From Sarcophilus harrisii (lineage: Eukaryota > Chordata > Mammalia > Dasyuromorphia > Dasyuridae), in NCBI RefSeq assembly GCF_902635505.1, contig NC_045427.1:134401960-134465959 (forward strand): a stretch of 64,000 nucleotides of DNA, read 5' to 3'. This document shows positions 51,950 to 63,575 of the stretch, in pieces (positions within the stretch are counted from its first letter, which is position 1; each line of letters opens with the position of its first letter). The position numbers and the translations under genes were made by a program. Under the pieces are notes generated by a model. It ran no database searches. It saw nothing but the letters and a program-made list of their open reading frames with translations, and was not told where the DNA came from.

Positions 51950-53780
51950 CCCAGAAGGGGATGCTAAGTGGGTGCAGACCCCCCCTTGGCTCGGGGACAC
52001 ACAGACAAACCAAGAGGAAGGCACCAGGGAGACGCTTTGCAAAGAGAGAGCGCGCCAAAGAGGCTGGATGGGGAGGGGGTCTCTAATTTCGGGTTCACAG
52101 AGAAGAGCCGCTCCTCCCACGCTGGATGCTGGGCGCAGCGCAGGCGGCTCCATCCAGTAGCCTACACTTGTCCGCCCGCCCGCTGCGGCGTACGCTCGGT
52201 CCCTTTAAGAACCATGTAAACAATGCTTTGTTTCCCCCTCCCCCTCTCTCGCTCTTTCCTCCTCCCGGGGCCCTCCCTCCCTCTCAACGCTTTCTCCGGG
52301 TAGCTGACGTTGCGCGCGTTTACGCCGTCCCACCAGCGCTGCGTATTCTGCAACGGGGTTGGCGGCCGCGGTGGCTCTCACAGTTCGGGGTGGGCTACGC
52401 TACAGGCGTAGGGGGGGGTGCGCCCAGTGCGCAGGCGCGTCGGTGGTGGTATCGGCGGCTACGGCGGCGGCGGCAGCCCCGGCCGAGGTGCGCGAGGAGG
52501 GGGGGAAAGGGGGGACCACAGAGGAGCATGAATGGAGCAAAATGGCGGATCATGTGCAGGTGAGAGGAGCCGCGGGGGGGCGGACCCGGGGAGCCGAGGT
52601 GGAGGTGGAGTGGAGGAGAAGGAAGGAGATGGAGGCGCGCGCGGCCCTGGGGGCTCGTGCCGGCGCCGGGGCCCGCGCGGCCTCCGGAGCCTTACCCCCC
52701 CTTGGCGGGCCGGGGCCCTCGGCCGGTCGGCCGGGGCCTCCACCGTCCCAATCCCTTCCAATCCGTCCCGCGCCCTGCCTGAACTCGGCTCTCCCTTCCC
52801 GGGGGACCCGAGGCGCAGGAAGCGGCGGTCAGCTTTAGCTCGAACCCGATCGATCCTTCGTCAGGCCTGGCCTCCCCCTCCTTTCCCTTTTCTCTTCTCC
52901 CCTGCCCTCCGCGCTGAGGAGGGAGGGGGGCGAGAAGCAGCCTCCCCCGAGGGGGCGCGCGTGGGGTGGCCCCCTCGCCCACCCCCCATCCCCGCGGGGC
53001 CTCCTCCTCGCCCGCCCCCCGCCCCCAAGGGGCATCGGGCTGGCGGACTGGCGGGCTAGCCTGCCTCCGCCTCGCGAGAGAGGACGCGCCAACCCTTCCC
53101 GCGCGCCCCCGCCCCCACTCGAGAAGACCCCCTCCCCCTTCCCCACCCTGCACGGCCTCTTCTTCTTTCGCCTCCAAAATGGGCGCCAAGCCCCGAGGCC
53201 CCCGCGAGCTCAGGTTCAGCACCCACACCCCCCTGGAAACGAGGGGTGTGTCTGACTCCAGTGGTGCAGTGCGAGCTTCCGAGGCGCTCATTCTGGAGCA
53301 ATGGGAGGGGGGAGCGAATAGCGTCCTTTTCTTGGCCGGGGAAGGGGGCGGGGGTCTTGGATCTGCCCCAGGTGTGGCTCCCTCCCCCTCCCCCTCCCCC
53401 AACCCCGCCTCTCATTGAGTACCTGGGCCTAGGCTACCTTGCCTCCCGGCTTCCCTGCCTCCCGGCCCTCGGGTCCATCCCAGAGTCGGGGGGGAGGGGC
53501 GGGGGGGGAGTTTGCCTTTTCCCCTTTTGATGTGGGCATAAAAATGGTGCCCGGAGCGTGGAAGGCGGGAGGGATTGTGCTCCCAGAGCGGGCTCTAGGT
53601 AAGGCCTAAATCGGCCGTAGCGGTGCGGAACTTGATGGTCGAGTAAACCCGGCGCTCAAAGCCCATTTCCCAGAAGCTCCTGTGGGGAGCCCACGCCGGC
53701 GGTGGCCGGAGGAAAGGGCAAAGGAGCGCGACCTGGACTGCTTAGCCGGCGGGGAGGGCCGGCCGGTGCCTTCACCTCGC
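51950..53780 (+). promoter_or_regulatory. XPO7: XPO7 CpG-island promoter, exon 1 and start of intron 1
   Basis: GC content and CpG density rise sharply from about 52.1 kb, peak around 52.3-53.1 kb and fade by 53.8 kb; nothing else in the window is like this. Seen near the start codon are TGACGT (52305-52310, CRE-like), TGCGCAGGCGCG (52428-52439, one base from the NRF1 consensus) and AAAATGGCGGATC overlapping the ATG (YY1-like). No TATA box is evident. Such features mark a broad housekeeping promoter. The long open frames in this stretch on both strands are GC-driven shadows, not genes. Confidence 0.8.
52542..52559 (+). CDS. XPO7: XPO7 (exportin 7) first coding exon
   Basis: ATGGCGGATCATGTGCAG encodes MADHVQ, the exact N-terminus of vertebrate exportin 7, followed by the donor GTGAGA at 52560. 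XPO7 is a beta-karyopherin that moves proteins through nuclear pores with RanGTP; its HEAT repeats lie in later exons outside the window. The start context is strong (A at -3, G at +4). Two other ATGs lie upstream at 52528 and 52532, both out of frame. The exon sits in a CpG island and faces away from DOK2, the same gene order as in human. No second exon was found up to 64000, so intron 1 exceeds 11.4 kb. Confidence 0.92.
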
Positions 53781-54070
53781 TGACCTTCAGTGTCCTCATC
53801 TGTGGAATGGGCATGAAATGGGACTTTTAACTGCTTGTCTTGTGGGAAATGCAGCCATCACGTTTCTTAAAGAAATCTTGACCAAATCTGGCAGGAGCAC
53901 GTTCAAAAATTTTTCTCTTTTAAGCCGATGGGACTCCTGTAAAGAGTGTGGAAGTCTCTTGACTTTGAGCCCAGTACCAAGTCACTGGAAAATAGTAATG
54001 ATGTCCAAAAGGCAAAGAACCAAAGTGCTTTTCTAAATGTATTATACACATACACACATCCTCTCTTTTT

Positions 54071-54116
54071 ACAACAACAACAACAACAACAAAAAAATAT
54101 ATATATATATATATAT
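54071..54116. repeat. Compound (ACA)n-(AT)n microsatellite
   Basis: About seven ACA units (54071-54091), then an A run, then about nine AT units, in XPO7 intron 1. Confidence 0.9.
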
Positions 54117-55849
54117 GAAATGCCTTCATTGTTAGAGATTCAAAGATAAAATCAGCATCTTTGCCCTTCCGAATTTGTGCTGAAGGATTACACTTCTATA
54201 GGAGAAATGAAATCAAACTGATTTGTGGAGGGAGAATTAACCAACCAGCATTTATAGTGAGCAGCTTTCTGCTTACTATGTGCTAGTTATTATTAGCTGT
54301 GCATTTTAAATGTTGGGTTACTAGACAAAAAAGTAAGTCTTTTAACTGCAAGGGTTGGAAAGCAGAAATTTGTGACCACTCATTTATGTTAAGTAACTAA
54401 GCACTCCAGTAGCTTGCTCTGTACAAACAAGGCACTATTGCCAGTACCCACAATTAGTTTACATGCTCCCACAGTTTAAACCAAAAGAGAATCCTGGATG
54501 GATGAATGTCAAAGAATCATTAAAATGTCTTCTATAGTATTGTTGGCTTAGAAAATTTACTATTTATTTATTTATTTACAATTTACTTTTTACTAAATAA
54601 GGCTTTTTTTACTCTGGTAATTTAGTTTTGAAAGCAAAGATAGATGCATCCAATACTTCTGCTCTTTACTTTTTAAAGGTTTTTTGGTATGTTATTCCAA
54701 AATAGTGCGTGGTATTTAGTATTTATCAACAGAATTTGAGTTTTACAGATTACTGCTTTTTTTTCTTTGAACCTTTTAAGTGATTATGTAGTATGTATTC
54801 TTAACAAACGTTTAGGTAAGGTCAAAGAATAATTTTTGATAATGTTGAAGCTTTTTCAGGAAAGACACACGACACTATACTCAAATGATAGCAATAGATT
54901 AATATTACTTAATGAAAATTAAGTCTGAAACAGCCTGGTGTATTAGAGAGCTGCCTTCACAACCAGAAACACTGAAGTTCAAGTCCCATTTCTATCATTG
55001 TGTTGGTTCAGTGACACTAGGGAATCACTTTACCTCATAGTGGTTAGGCCACTTTCAAGACTATAAATTGAGGAAAGCCGTAAAAGGAGAGGGCCTGGGA
55101 GGAGGAGGAGGTGTATAGATGAAAGGAGTTTCCTCATTTGGATGTTCTCTCTAATCTTCAGTCTTAAATGCAGTGTGATGAAGAACTTTTACCATAATAT
55201 TGTTGGAGTTGTCATCATAGAGTCATGATTATTAGTATTTGAAAGTTGAAGATGTAGTACTATAATTCTTGGTTCATCATATATTTGGTACCTCTATGGG
55301 CCACCAGGGTGAGCAGTTTATTAAAACTAAGCATATTCCATGAATTCTGGTGATTCTTGAGTTAGCTCTAGGATAAAGTCAGGGAAAGTGTTTTCTAGGT
55401 TTCCTTTTAGAATAATAGGTATTATGGAAGATTTTAAGTGCTACAAAAATTATAATATTTAATTTGGCATAGTGCTGTCATATTTAACATTACTAAAGAA
55501 GTAACTTAAGTTTGTCATTTCCTCACTGTAAAAGTAGTGATTAAAGAATATGATTGCAAAAAAATAAACCAGTGTAAGATTCTATATACTTATTTTCATT
55601 TGCTTTCTTTTTTTTAATATTTAGATATGAATAATGTACTGTTTAAGAAATTTTTCTCAAGTTGGAATTCAATTTTTTTTTTTTTAGATTAAATTACTAT
55701 TAAGCATAAATGCATTGTCCTAAATAAGGGCAGAGATGAAAAAAATCACATAATCCCTACCCTTAAAAGTTAAGTTGTGAGAATGACATTTAATGAATAA
55801 TAGTAGTAAGAAATTAGAGATTAGATGTTAGACTTGAAATTGTGTCCAT

Positions 55850-55868
55850 GGGGGGGGGGGAGGGGGGG
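55850..55868 (+). repeat. G-run with quadruplex potential
   Basis: Two uninterrupted G runs (10 and 7) separated by a single A, in AT-rich intron sequence. It could fold as a G-quadruplex or simply be an unstable homopolymer. Confidence 0.7.
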
Positions 55869-58539
55869 TTGATTTAGGGTAGTTGAGAGGAAGAGGTGAA
55901 AGATTGTTGTTTTTCATTGTTCTAAACCTGGACCATATACACTTTTCTAGAACATTATTTGCAAACAAGACTTTAATCCTTAATGAAGGAGACACTCAAA
56001 TTATTTTAAAGTTTTCAGTACAGAAATTAAATATTGACTCTTAGTATAACTGGGGAATCGTGAAGAATATTTAAAACAGGAAGGTTAAAATTTAACAGGA
56101 TGTAAAAATGTAAGCCTAATAACTAAAGCAGTCAGAATTGAAAGACGTATAATTGGCTTTAAAAATATGAAAAGATAATGAAAGTGGGAAGCCATGGGGG
56201 AGGGGGGTCCATTTATGAAATCATCTAACTAGAGGGTATATATAAAACTTGCATATATTTTGTTAATAAAGAAAACTATAACTTTAGTAATTCGTTCCTA
56301 CCTAAAGCAAGATTACTAAGTACAATTTCCTGATGCTATTATCCAAATAGCATGTCAGAACTATCATTAAAAGTATATGAAAGAATGGGATAGTAAGAGA
56401 TGGCAGTTGGGGGAAATGCTAAATTTTTTGTTATGTGTTTGAATTTAGAGAACTTGGAATGGGTTCACTTTTCCACCTCTCTTCCTCTTCTGTGGGTGTA
56501 CCTGGATCTCTGAACCATATTTATATCCTAGGATATCTAAATTCAGTTTCCCACTTGTAAGAATGAGCTTCCTAAGTGTGGAGAAGAGAGTACCTTTACG
56601 CTCACACAAATTATGATTCAAGGTTTTGGGAACAGAATACCCAAGAAATTACATAGAATTAAATTTCTAAAGATATTAAGATTCCTTTTCTTTGTTTCAT
56701 TAAGTGCTCTTTGCCTTTTTTTTTTTTTTTTAATGATTCAAAAAATTACATTGCTACTCACCAGCTTTATTTTCTTAGTAGTTTTAAAAGGAATATTGTA
56801 CCGCAGCCCTGAAATTTTTTTAAAGTCATTATAACCAACCAATAAAACCAACTTCAACATCTAACTCCTAAGACAGATTTTCCTCCTTTTAGGAGTAGTA
56901 AGATCAAGAACTACATGTTTTGTTAGGAATCACTTAGAAATCACTGTAGTGGGCTGTGTCTGTGTGTGTGTGTCTAACATTTTCATTGACTTTTAAATAT
57001 GATTGTGGTAATTCACCTGAAAAAAGCATGCTGTTACGTAAAATTTTTAAGCCATAAGAAGAGGAACAATACAAAGATGGAGGAGGAGGAGCATCTTTTT
57101 AGATGCATAAGCAGCGATATACATTAACATAACCAACTTAATGTAATAGCATTATGGTGTTAAGTAATCTCACTCCCATATCTCCTTCCTCTATCTCTAT
57201 TGTCATTTCATTTTTACTTACTTGCCTAATTTATTCAGCTATTTGCATTTAGAATTATGTTCAATTATGATTAATTTAATAAACTCATAATCACAGTTTT
57301 ATAAAAGATTATCTAGATTTATTTTCTATAGCTCCAAGTCTTGGGGATTTGATATTTTGCTTTAGAACTTCAGAAGCTGAGAACATTGTACTGCCCCCAA
57401 CAAAGGAGAAAAATGTATGTTTTCATTCGTTGCACTATTAACATAAAAAGCATTCTTTAAATCAACTATGCCTAGCTGATTGATTAATTAATCAATATGT
57501 TAATAATTGATATTGATATTTAGGGAACTAGACATACTGGGAAAATACCTACTTCTTCAGTGAGAGAGTTTGAAGTCCATTTACCATATAACTATGGTGG
57601 ATTTAAAAGAAGGCTATAACTCTGTGATTGTATGCAAACTATGTAATGGGCTTCTTGTATGATCAGGTGACTTAAATTGAGTGGTTTGAAGTGTGTCATA
57701 GTATAGTGGAAAAGATTTTGGAGTTAAACCAAGCATATCTGCAGAAAAATTTAAGTCTGGAGCTGAATATTTGATTAATATTTGAGGGTTATGAAAAAAG
57801 GAACAGGATTTTCTCAGAAGCTTTACAAATTATTTAAAAAATAATCGTCATGTCCTTAAAATAAGTATAATATCATTTTATCTTAATAGTAAGAAAAGGG
57901 CCCTATTTTCCTTATTAATTAAAAAAAAATTCTATATATTTCTCCTAATTCTTAAAAAAAGTATCTTGTTTGACTAGTAGTTTTTCATTCAACTCTTCTC
58001 AGTGGCTCCTAACTTTTAAAAATTTTTGCATTCCAAAAGGATGTTTATATTCAGATACAAAATTTAGTTTACTTAAGAACCTACAACAGTGTTTACCCAG
58101 AAGCCAGATAAGTGGATCATACTTGCTATAGTGTTCAGCCAAAAGTTACTTAGAATACTATTTTGGGGTTTTTTTAAGTAATATTTTTACCTTATACTGT
58201 TCTTAGCTAATTTTTTTTTAACAAAAACTTTGAAAAATTTTAGAAATTGAATGTTGGCTTCCACATAGGGTGGAGAGGGTGCTAATTGAGGTTTTGTCAT
58301 TCATTACCTTTTTGCTATTGTTCATTTTTTGACTTATTTATAAAATGGATTGTGAGGAGTTTTAAGATCCCTTCTAACTCAACATCTGGGATCTTAGGAG
58401 CCCTTTTATTCTTTTGTCTGCTGGTAACTGTTTTAAACTCGAAGTAAATTTATACTATCAGAAAAGCATAGAATCACTGATTTAAAACATGCTTTAAAAC
58501 CTCTTAATCAGATCCTATAATCCCATACCTCTTTTCTTT

Positions 58540-59090
58540 CTCAATCAAAAACTCAAAACATATGTGATGTGTTCCAAGCCTTTGCTAAATGCTGGGGAGA
58601 CAAAAAAGGGTAAAAGACAGTCCCTGATCTGTGAGAGCTCGGAGTCTACTAGGAGAACAACATACAAACAGTGATGTACAAATTAGCTATAGAGGGGGTT
58701 AATCAAGTACTAAAATTAAGGGGAATCAGGAGACTGGGGATTTGCTTCCTGGAGAACAGTATTATCAGACCCATATAGAAATGGAAGCAACTAAACTAAA
58801 TATAAAGATCTCTGGGGGTATATAGAAAATCACACATTAACAATTTCTATGCTTTAGAAGTTTTAATTTATTTTGTTAAACAATTTCCAGGTAAATTTTA
58901 ATCTCGGTTAGGCCTACATTATTGAGAATGTTGGCCCTATGTTTGATGTCTTTTATAGAAGATGAGATTTTAGCTGAGAATTGAAGGAAGCTAGGGAAAG
59001 CAGAAAATAGAAATAGGGGGAACATAACAGATATGAGTGGACAGCTAATGAAAGGGAGAGAAATATTTTGTGTAGGGAATAGTAGAAAGG
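58540..59090 (-). mobile_element. L2 3' region, antisense
   Basis: GCCTTTGCTAAATGCTGGGG, GACAGTCCCTGATCTGTGAG, GATGAGATTTTAGCTGAGAA, TTGAAGGAAGCTAGGG. The stretch 58800-58930 is not recognised. Confidence 0.7.
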
Positions 59091-59094
59091 TCAG

Positions 59095-60255
59095 CTATCT
59101 ATACTACTTCCCCTTTTTCTCCTCTCATAAGTTTCTTTATTCTTTGCAATCTGGTTTCCAAACTCATTCAACTGAAACTACTAACTAAAAAGTTACCAAT
59201 GATGATGTGATCACTAAATCTGAAGTTCTTTTCAGGCCTCTTCTTGATTTGATAGTAATCACCCTTTTGTCCTGGACAGTACTCTCTCCTATTTCTCTTG
59301 ATCAATCCTCAGATTCCTGTGATGGCTTTTCAGTCACATCAATCTCATCTCCTAAATGTGGATTTTCATCAAGGTTGTATTCAAAGCCCTCTTCTCCCTT
59401 CTCCCCTTCCCTCCCATCATCTCTTCTCTTTTACTGTTGTCTCCATGTAGATAACTCCCAGATATATCTCTATATATGTATATAGATATATAGAGCGCAC
59501 CAGCCTCTTCCCTGAGCTCTAGTTCCATGTTACTAATTACATATTGGACATTTCAGACTTTTGTGTCCAGAACCAAGCTCATCATCTTCCCCTCCAAAAA
59601 TCCCTTCTTTCAGACTTCCCTATTTCTAATCAAATGCACCATTATCCTTCCAGTTTCCCAGGATTTTAACTTGGACTCCTTGACTTCTCACCAATCTTGG
59701 CCATTCCCTTTCCTCTCATTCCACAAATTCAGTCATTTGTTAGATCTTGTGAAATTTCTGTCTTAATAACATCTTCCCATCCTTTTCTCTACTCACACTG
59801 TTACTGCCTTAATTCAGGCCCTCATTACTTATTCAGCAACCTCCTAATTGGTCTCCAGGTTTCAAATCTCTTTCCCACGCTGGTTCATCCTACAAACTGC
59901 TATCTTTACTGCCAAAGAAATTTTCCATAAGTGCAGATCTGACAAACATGACTCCCTTCCTCATTTATATCCAGTGGTTTCCTCTAGATATTTTAAAGCT
60001 CTACATACCTAATCCCAAGCTATCTTTCCAACCTCATTGGATGTTACACTCCCTCTGATACACTTGGAATCAGCCACACTTAGGTTTACCTAATTCCTCA
60101 CATAGGTATTTGCATTGGTTGTCTTCCATATCGGGAGTACACTACTTCCTTACCCCTGCCCTTTGAGATTCCAGTCTTTTAAGATAGCTCAAGCAACATC
60201 TTTTGCATGATTGTTTCATTCTTTGTACTTATATTCTTAGAACTTAATACTTTTT
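59095..60255 (+). mobile_element. L2 with ORF2 3' part, sense
   Basis: The start reads CAACTGAAACTACTAACTAA then AAGTTACCAATGATGATGTG, the L2 palm-domain region. At 59444-59455 the codons HVDN precede SQIYL, the place of the YADD motif of the reverse transcriptase, so the catalytic motif is lost. CCAAGCTCATCATCTTCCCC, CAGCAACCTCCTAATTGGTC and CAGTGGTTTCCTCTAGATAT follow in family order. The frame shifts several times; a dead copy. Confidence 0.8.
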
Positions 60256-61330
60256 GATTGATTCATTGACTTAGAAGGGACCTTAGAGATCTTAAAAATA
60301 GGAAATTCATTAACATAAATGAAAACCAAAGTTTATCTGACTTGAGTTTTGTGGTTTTAGAATCGTGATTTGAATTTTTCTCATTTGAGTCTTCATTTTT
60401 CAATTTTTATTTTAGTTCCAAATTCTCTCACCCACCTATTGAGAAGGCAAGAAAAAACCCATTTCAAATTTGGATGATCATGCAAAACAAATTTCTTTAT
60501 TAGTATATCTGTTTAGGGGGAGTAAAAGGGGTTGGTGAGCACTGACAGAGGGAGGATGTGTTAAGGATTTTCTAGTTCATCTTGAGAGGTGATTTTGAGG
60601 AGTATTTTTCTAGGCTTCTAACAAGTAGATTAAAAGCATATCTTAAATCAGACTTCTAAAAAGAAGGTTGCCATCTTTGGTCACCCCAATTCAAGAACTT
60701 CAAGAAGATTAAAACAGCACAAACACATATTTATGCATTTTTAGACCAGAGGAAGCAACTCTCTTTTAAAAAGAGCACCCAAGTTATCTCATGCTAATCC
60801 AAGAAGTAACTGATGATACTATGAATAGAGTGCTAGGTCTGGAATTAGGAAGGCCCAAGTTCCAATCCAAGCTTTTAAACACTTAAATTAGCTATATGAC
60901 TGGGCAAAACACTTGCTTAAGCTTCCTCAATTGTAAAATGAAGATATTACTAGTACCTACCTCCCAGAATTCTTGTGAAGAACAAATGAGGTAATATTTG
61001 TAAAAAGCATTTGGCACATAGTAGGCATTATATAAGTTGTCTATTTCCCCTCCCCAAGTCTAGGTATGCTTTAATGAAAAGAAGCTGATAAATCACCTTA
61101 TGTGGCCCTGGCTCTACAAAACTCTTTTGGAGTCATGTGCTGGCATTAGCTGTGTGTAGGATTATTCACCTTCAGTGGTGTTGACCTTGGGCAAGTGACT
61201 TCACTTAAGTTGTTGTAAAGGAGAATAATAATAGCTGACTACCTGGTGGGGTTGTTGTGATAATCTTACTTTATAAAATATAAAGCATTTTGTAAATAAG
61301 TCATTTTTATTGCTTGTAAACAGATCCTAA
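60256..61330. mobile_element. SINE and L1 fragments in XPO7 intron 1
   Basis: 60265-60300 a SINE scrap (GAAGGGACCTTAGAGATCTT). 60385-60510 an antisense L1 3' fragment. 60815-61050 a full-length sense CORE-SINE (GGAATTAGGAAGGCCCAAGT, AAAGCATTTGGCACATAGTA). 61180-61300 another sense SINE fragment. Confidence 0.65.
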
Positions 61331-61439
61331 GAATTATTTGATGTATTTGATTGATCTTGGTAATCCAACCATAGCAGATACTTCAATCAATTTGATAATG
61401 ATGGTTTAATAAATAAAATCCACAAGAATGTTGGATCTC

Positions 61440-61925
61440 CCTCTCCTCCCCCTCTTTAGAATCTTAGAATTTGGAAAGAAACCTTAAGATTTATTTATCT
61501 AATCTATATTGTAATTTTTCTGACAAATGGTTATTAAGGCTCTGATTGAACTCCTGATATAAAGAATCCATTATCAAGTATAGCATCCCATTTCATGTTT
61601 GAAAATTGTTAAATTCTTTTCAAGTTAAATCTTCCTGTCCTGATAGTGGTCCTTGTTCTCCTATGGCTAAACAGAATAAATATGATCCTTTTTCCATAAG
61701 AAAATTCCTAAGATATTTGATGCTAAAGAAAAAATCTTCACCTCTCGATTTTCATTTTCTTCCTCTCTATCCTCTATGAAGGGGATATAGACTGCATAGG
61801 ACTTGATTTTGAATCTTCTGATTGTCACAAATCTTTTCACATTGTGGGGATCTTCTTTAGGTTATCACTGTTCCTAAAAGGTCAGAATTGAAATCTCAGA
61901 TTCTGAATAGGGCAAAGAACACATC
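61440..61925 (-). mobile_element. CR1/L3-like LINE fragment
   Basis: The same antisense order as at 19085: a GAAACCTTAAGAT opening, GGCTCTGATTGAACTCC, CCATTATCAAGTATAGCATC, TGTTCTCCTATGGCTAAACA. Strongly diverged, in XPO7 intron 1. Confidence 0.5.
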
Positions 61926-61986
61926 TCCTTCCAGCCTTAAATAAAATCAAATTGCTTTTTTTCCCTTTTTTTTTTTTTTAACTATA

Positions 61987-62784
61987 CAGTCACTTCTGCT
62001 ATAACACGTTTTGAAAGTGCGAATTTGTTCTAATACAACTGATGTATTAGAGAACATTTTAAGCATAACTAATTTGGAGTTTACTTCTTGAAGATTTCTT
62101 ATACAAGAACAGTAAGAATGCAGAAAAATGCACTATACAATAACTTGAAAACTGCAAACTTTACGACACTCATTTTCTTTTCTTTTTTTCTTTTCTTTTT
62201 TTTTTAATAATTATAACTTTTTATTGACCTATGCCTGGGTAATTTTTTACAACATTATCCCTTGCACTCACTTCTGTTCCGACTTTTCCCCTCTCTCCCA
62301 GATGGCAAGCAGTCCTATACATGTTAAATGTCACAGTATTTCCTAGATACAATATATGTGTGCAGAACCGAGCAGTACAAGACTCATTTTCATAAGCATA
62401 CTTCAGGAGTTTTTCAAAGTAAAGTGCCATATGTGTTGTTTGTCTTGTGATGTAGCAGGAAGATTGAAAAGAGTAGAGTACCAGCTCCACTCCTATCCTT
62501 TTCACTTTAGACCATGGACTCGGGCCTCCAAGTCTTAAGTTGCTGAGACCTGCCATTATTTAATGTAGAATTTAGTTAGTTATTAGCTATTCAACATGTC
62601 TAAAATTGTGTTCCTGGTTTTTATTAATTAGATTCTTTGGTTTGTGCGATCACTAATGACACAAAGTTTTTGAGCCTTTTCTCCCAGCCCCATTTTTCTT
62701 TAAGCTCTCTGGTTTTAATTGTGCAATTTTGTGTAAGTTGGCACTTTGGGAGAATACATATGTTGAATTATAGCAGAACTGAGC
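61987..62784. mobile_element. Tigger/pogo-like DNA transposon remnant in XPO7 intron 1
   Basis: The left end CAGTCACTTCTGCTATAACA and the right end TTATAGCAGAACTGAGCT are imperfect inverted repeats sharing TTCTGCTATAA, and both are flanked by TA (61985-61986 and 62785-62786). About 580 bases remain once the inner L1 tail is discounted, with no open transposase frame. The family name is uncertain; pogo/Tigger fits the TA target and end style. Confidence 0.62.
62178..62381 (-). mobile_element. Truncated L1 3' end inside the Tigger-like element
   Basis: Antisense L1 tail: T-rich start, AATAATTATAACTTTTTATTG, ATTTTTTACAACATTATCCC, CCCCTCTCTCCCAGATGGCA. Direct repeats ACTCATTTTC lie at 62168-62177 and 62382-62391. 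Confidence 0.85.
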
Positions 62785-63085
62785 TATACTTTTTCTTTCA
62801 TATTATACTTAGTTTACCAAAACTCTGATTTTTTTTCTCTCTCCCATCCTGTTCTTGTACGGCAGTGTTTAAATTTCATCTCCTTAGATTCCCACCATTT
62901 TTCTAGTTTCAGAATTTATTCTCTAATATATTAAGTGTCCCTTTCAGCTTCATGCTAGCTTCTGTTTCAATAAGAATGCTCATGACTTTATTGAAGTTGT
63001 TGATAAAAGTTTTTGAATAGGATAAGCCTAAAGGCCAAGTTTTGTACCATTCCATTAAAGATTTCTCTTTAGGTAAATGTTTATT

Positions 63086-63575
63086 TATTTATTTTTGATA
63101 GCTTTTTATTTACAAGTTATATGCATAGGTAATTTTACAGCATTGACAATTGCCAAACCTTTTGTTCCGATTTTTCCCCTCCTTCCCCCCATCCCCTCTC
63201 CCAGATGGCAAGTTGACCAATACATGTTAAATATGTTAAAGTGTAATTTAAATACAATGTAAGTATACATGTCCAAACAGATATTTTGCTGTACAAAAAG
63301 AATCGGACTTTGAAATAATGTACTATTAGCCTGTGAAGGAAATAAAAAAATCCAGGCAGACAAAAATAGAGGGATTAGGAATTCTACGTAATGGTTCATA
63401 GTCATCTCCCCGAGTTGTTTCGCTGGGTGTAGCTGGTTCAATTCATTACTGCTCTATTGGAACTGATTTGTTTCATCTCATTGTTGAAGATAGCCAGGTC
63501 CATCAGAATTGATCATCATATAGTATTATTGTTGAAGTATATAATGGTCCTGCTCATTTCACTCAGCATCAGTTC
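63086..63575 (-). mobile_element. Truncated L1 3' end inside the CR1/L3-like copy
   Basis: About 490 bases of antisense L1 3' region: TAGCTTTTTATTTACAAGTT, TTTTACAGCATTGACAATTG, ATTTTGCTGTACAAAAAGAA, GCTGGGTGTAGCTGGTTCAA, CTCATTTCACTCAGCATCAG. Target duplicates TAAATGTTTATT lie at 63074-63085 and 63576-63587. One of the less diverged L1 copies in the window. Confidence 0.93.

Larger units (their letters stand above)
52560..58540 (+). other. XPO7: XPO7 intron 1, proximal repeat-poor part
   Basis: After the CpG island this 4.7-kb stretch is AT-rich and has few recognisable repeats. These are an L2 or MIR 3'-end fragment (about 54230-54310), a degraded CORE-SINE (about 54930-55090), a short SINE head (about 57695-57770) and a few homopolymers. 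No exon with exportin similarity is seen. Low repeat load next to a housekeeping promoter may reflect regulatory content, but nothing specific can be shown. Confidence 0.6.

Noticed and set aside
52359-53418. Long open frames on both strands in the CpG island (up to 236 residues)
   Set aside because: High GC lowers stop-codon frequency; the products are low-complexity G/R/A/P runs. Only the MADHVQ exon has family support.
53535-53560. TATA-like GCATAAAAATGG downstream of XPO7 exon 1
   Set aside because: It lies in intron 1 with no associated start; a single AT-rich hexamer is not evidence of a promoter.
59207-59485. 92-residue frame as a small protein gene
   Set aside because: It is part of the dead L2 reverse-transcriptase region.
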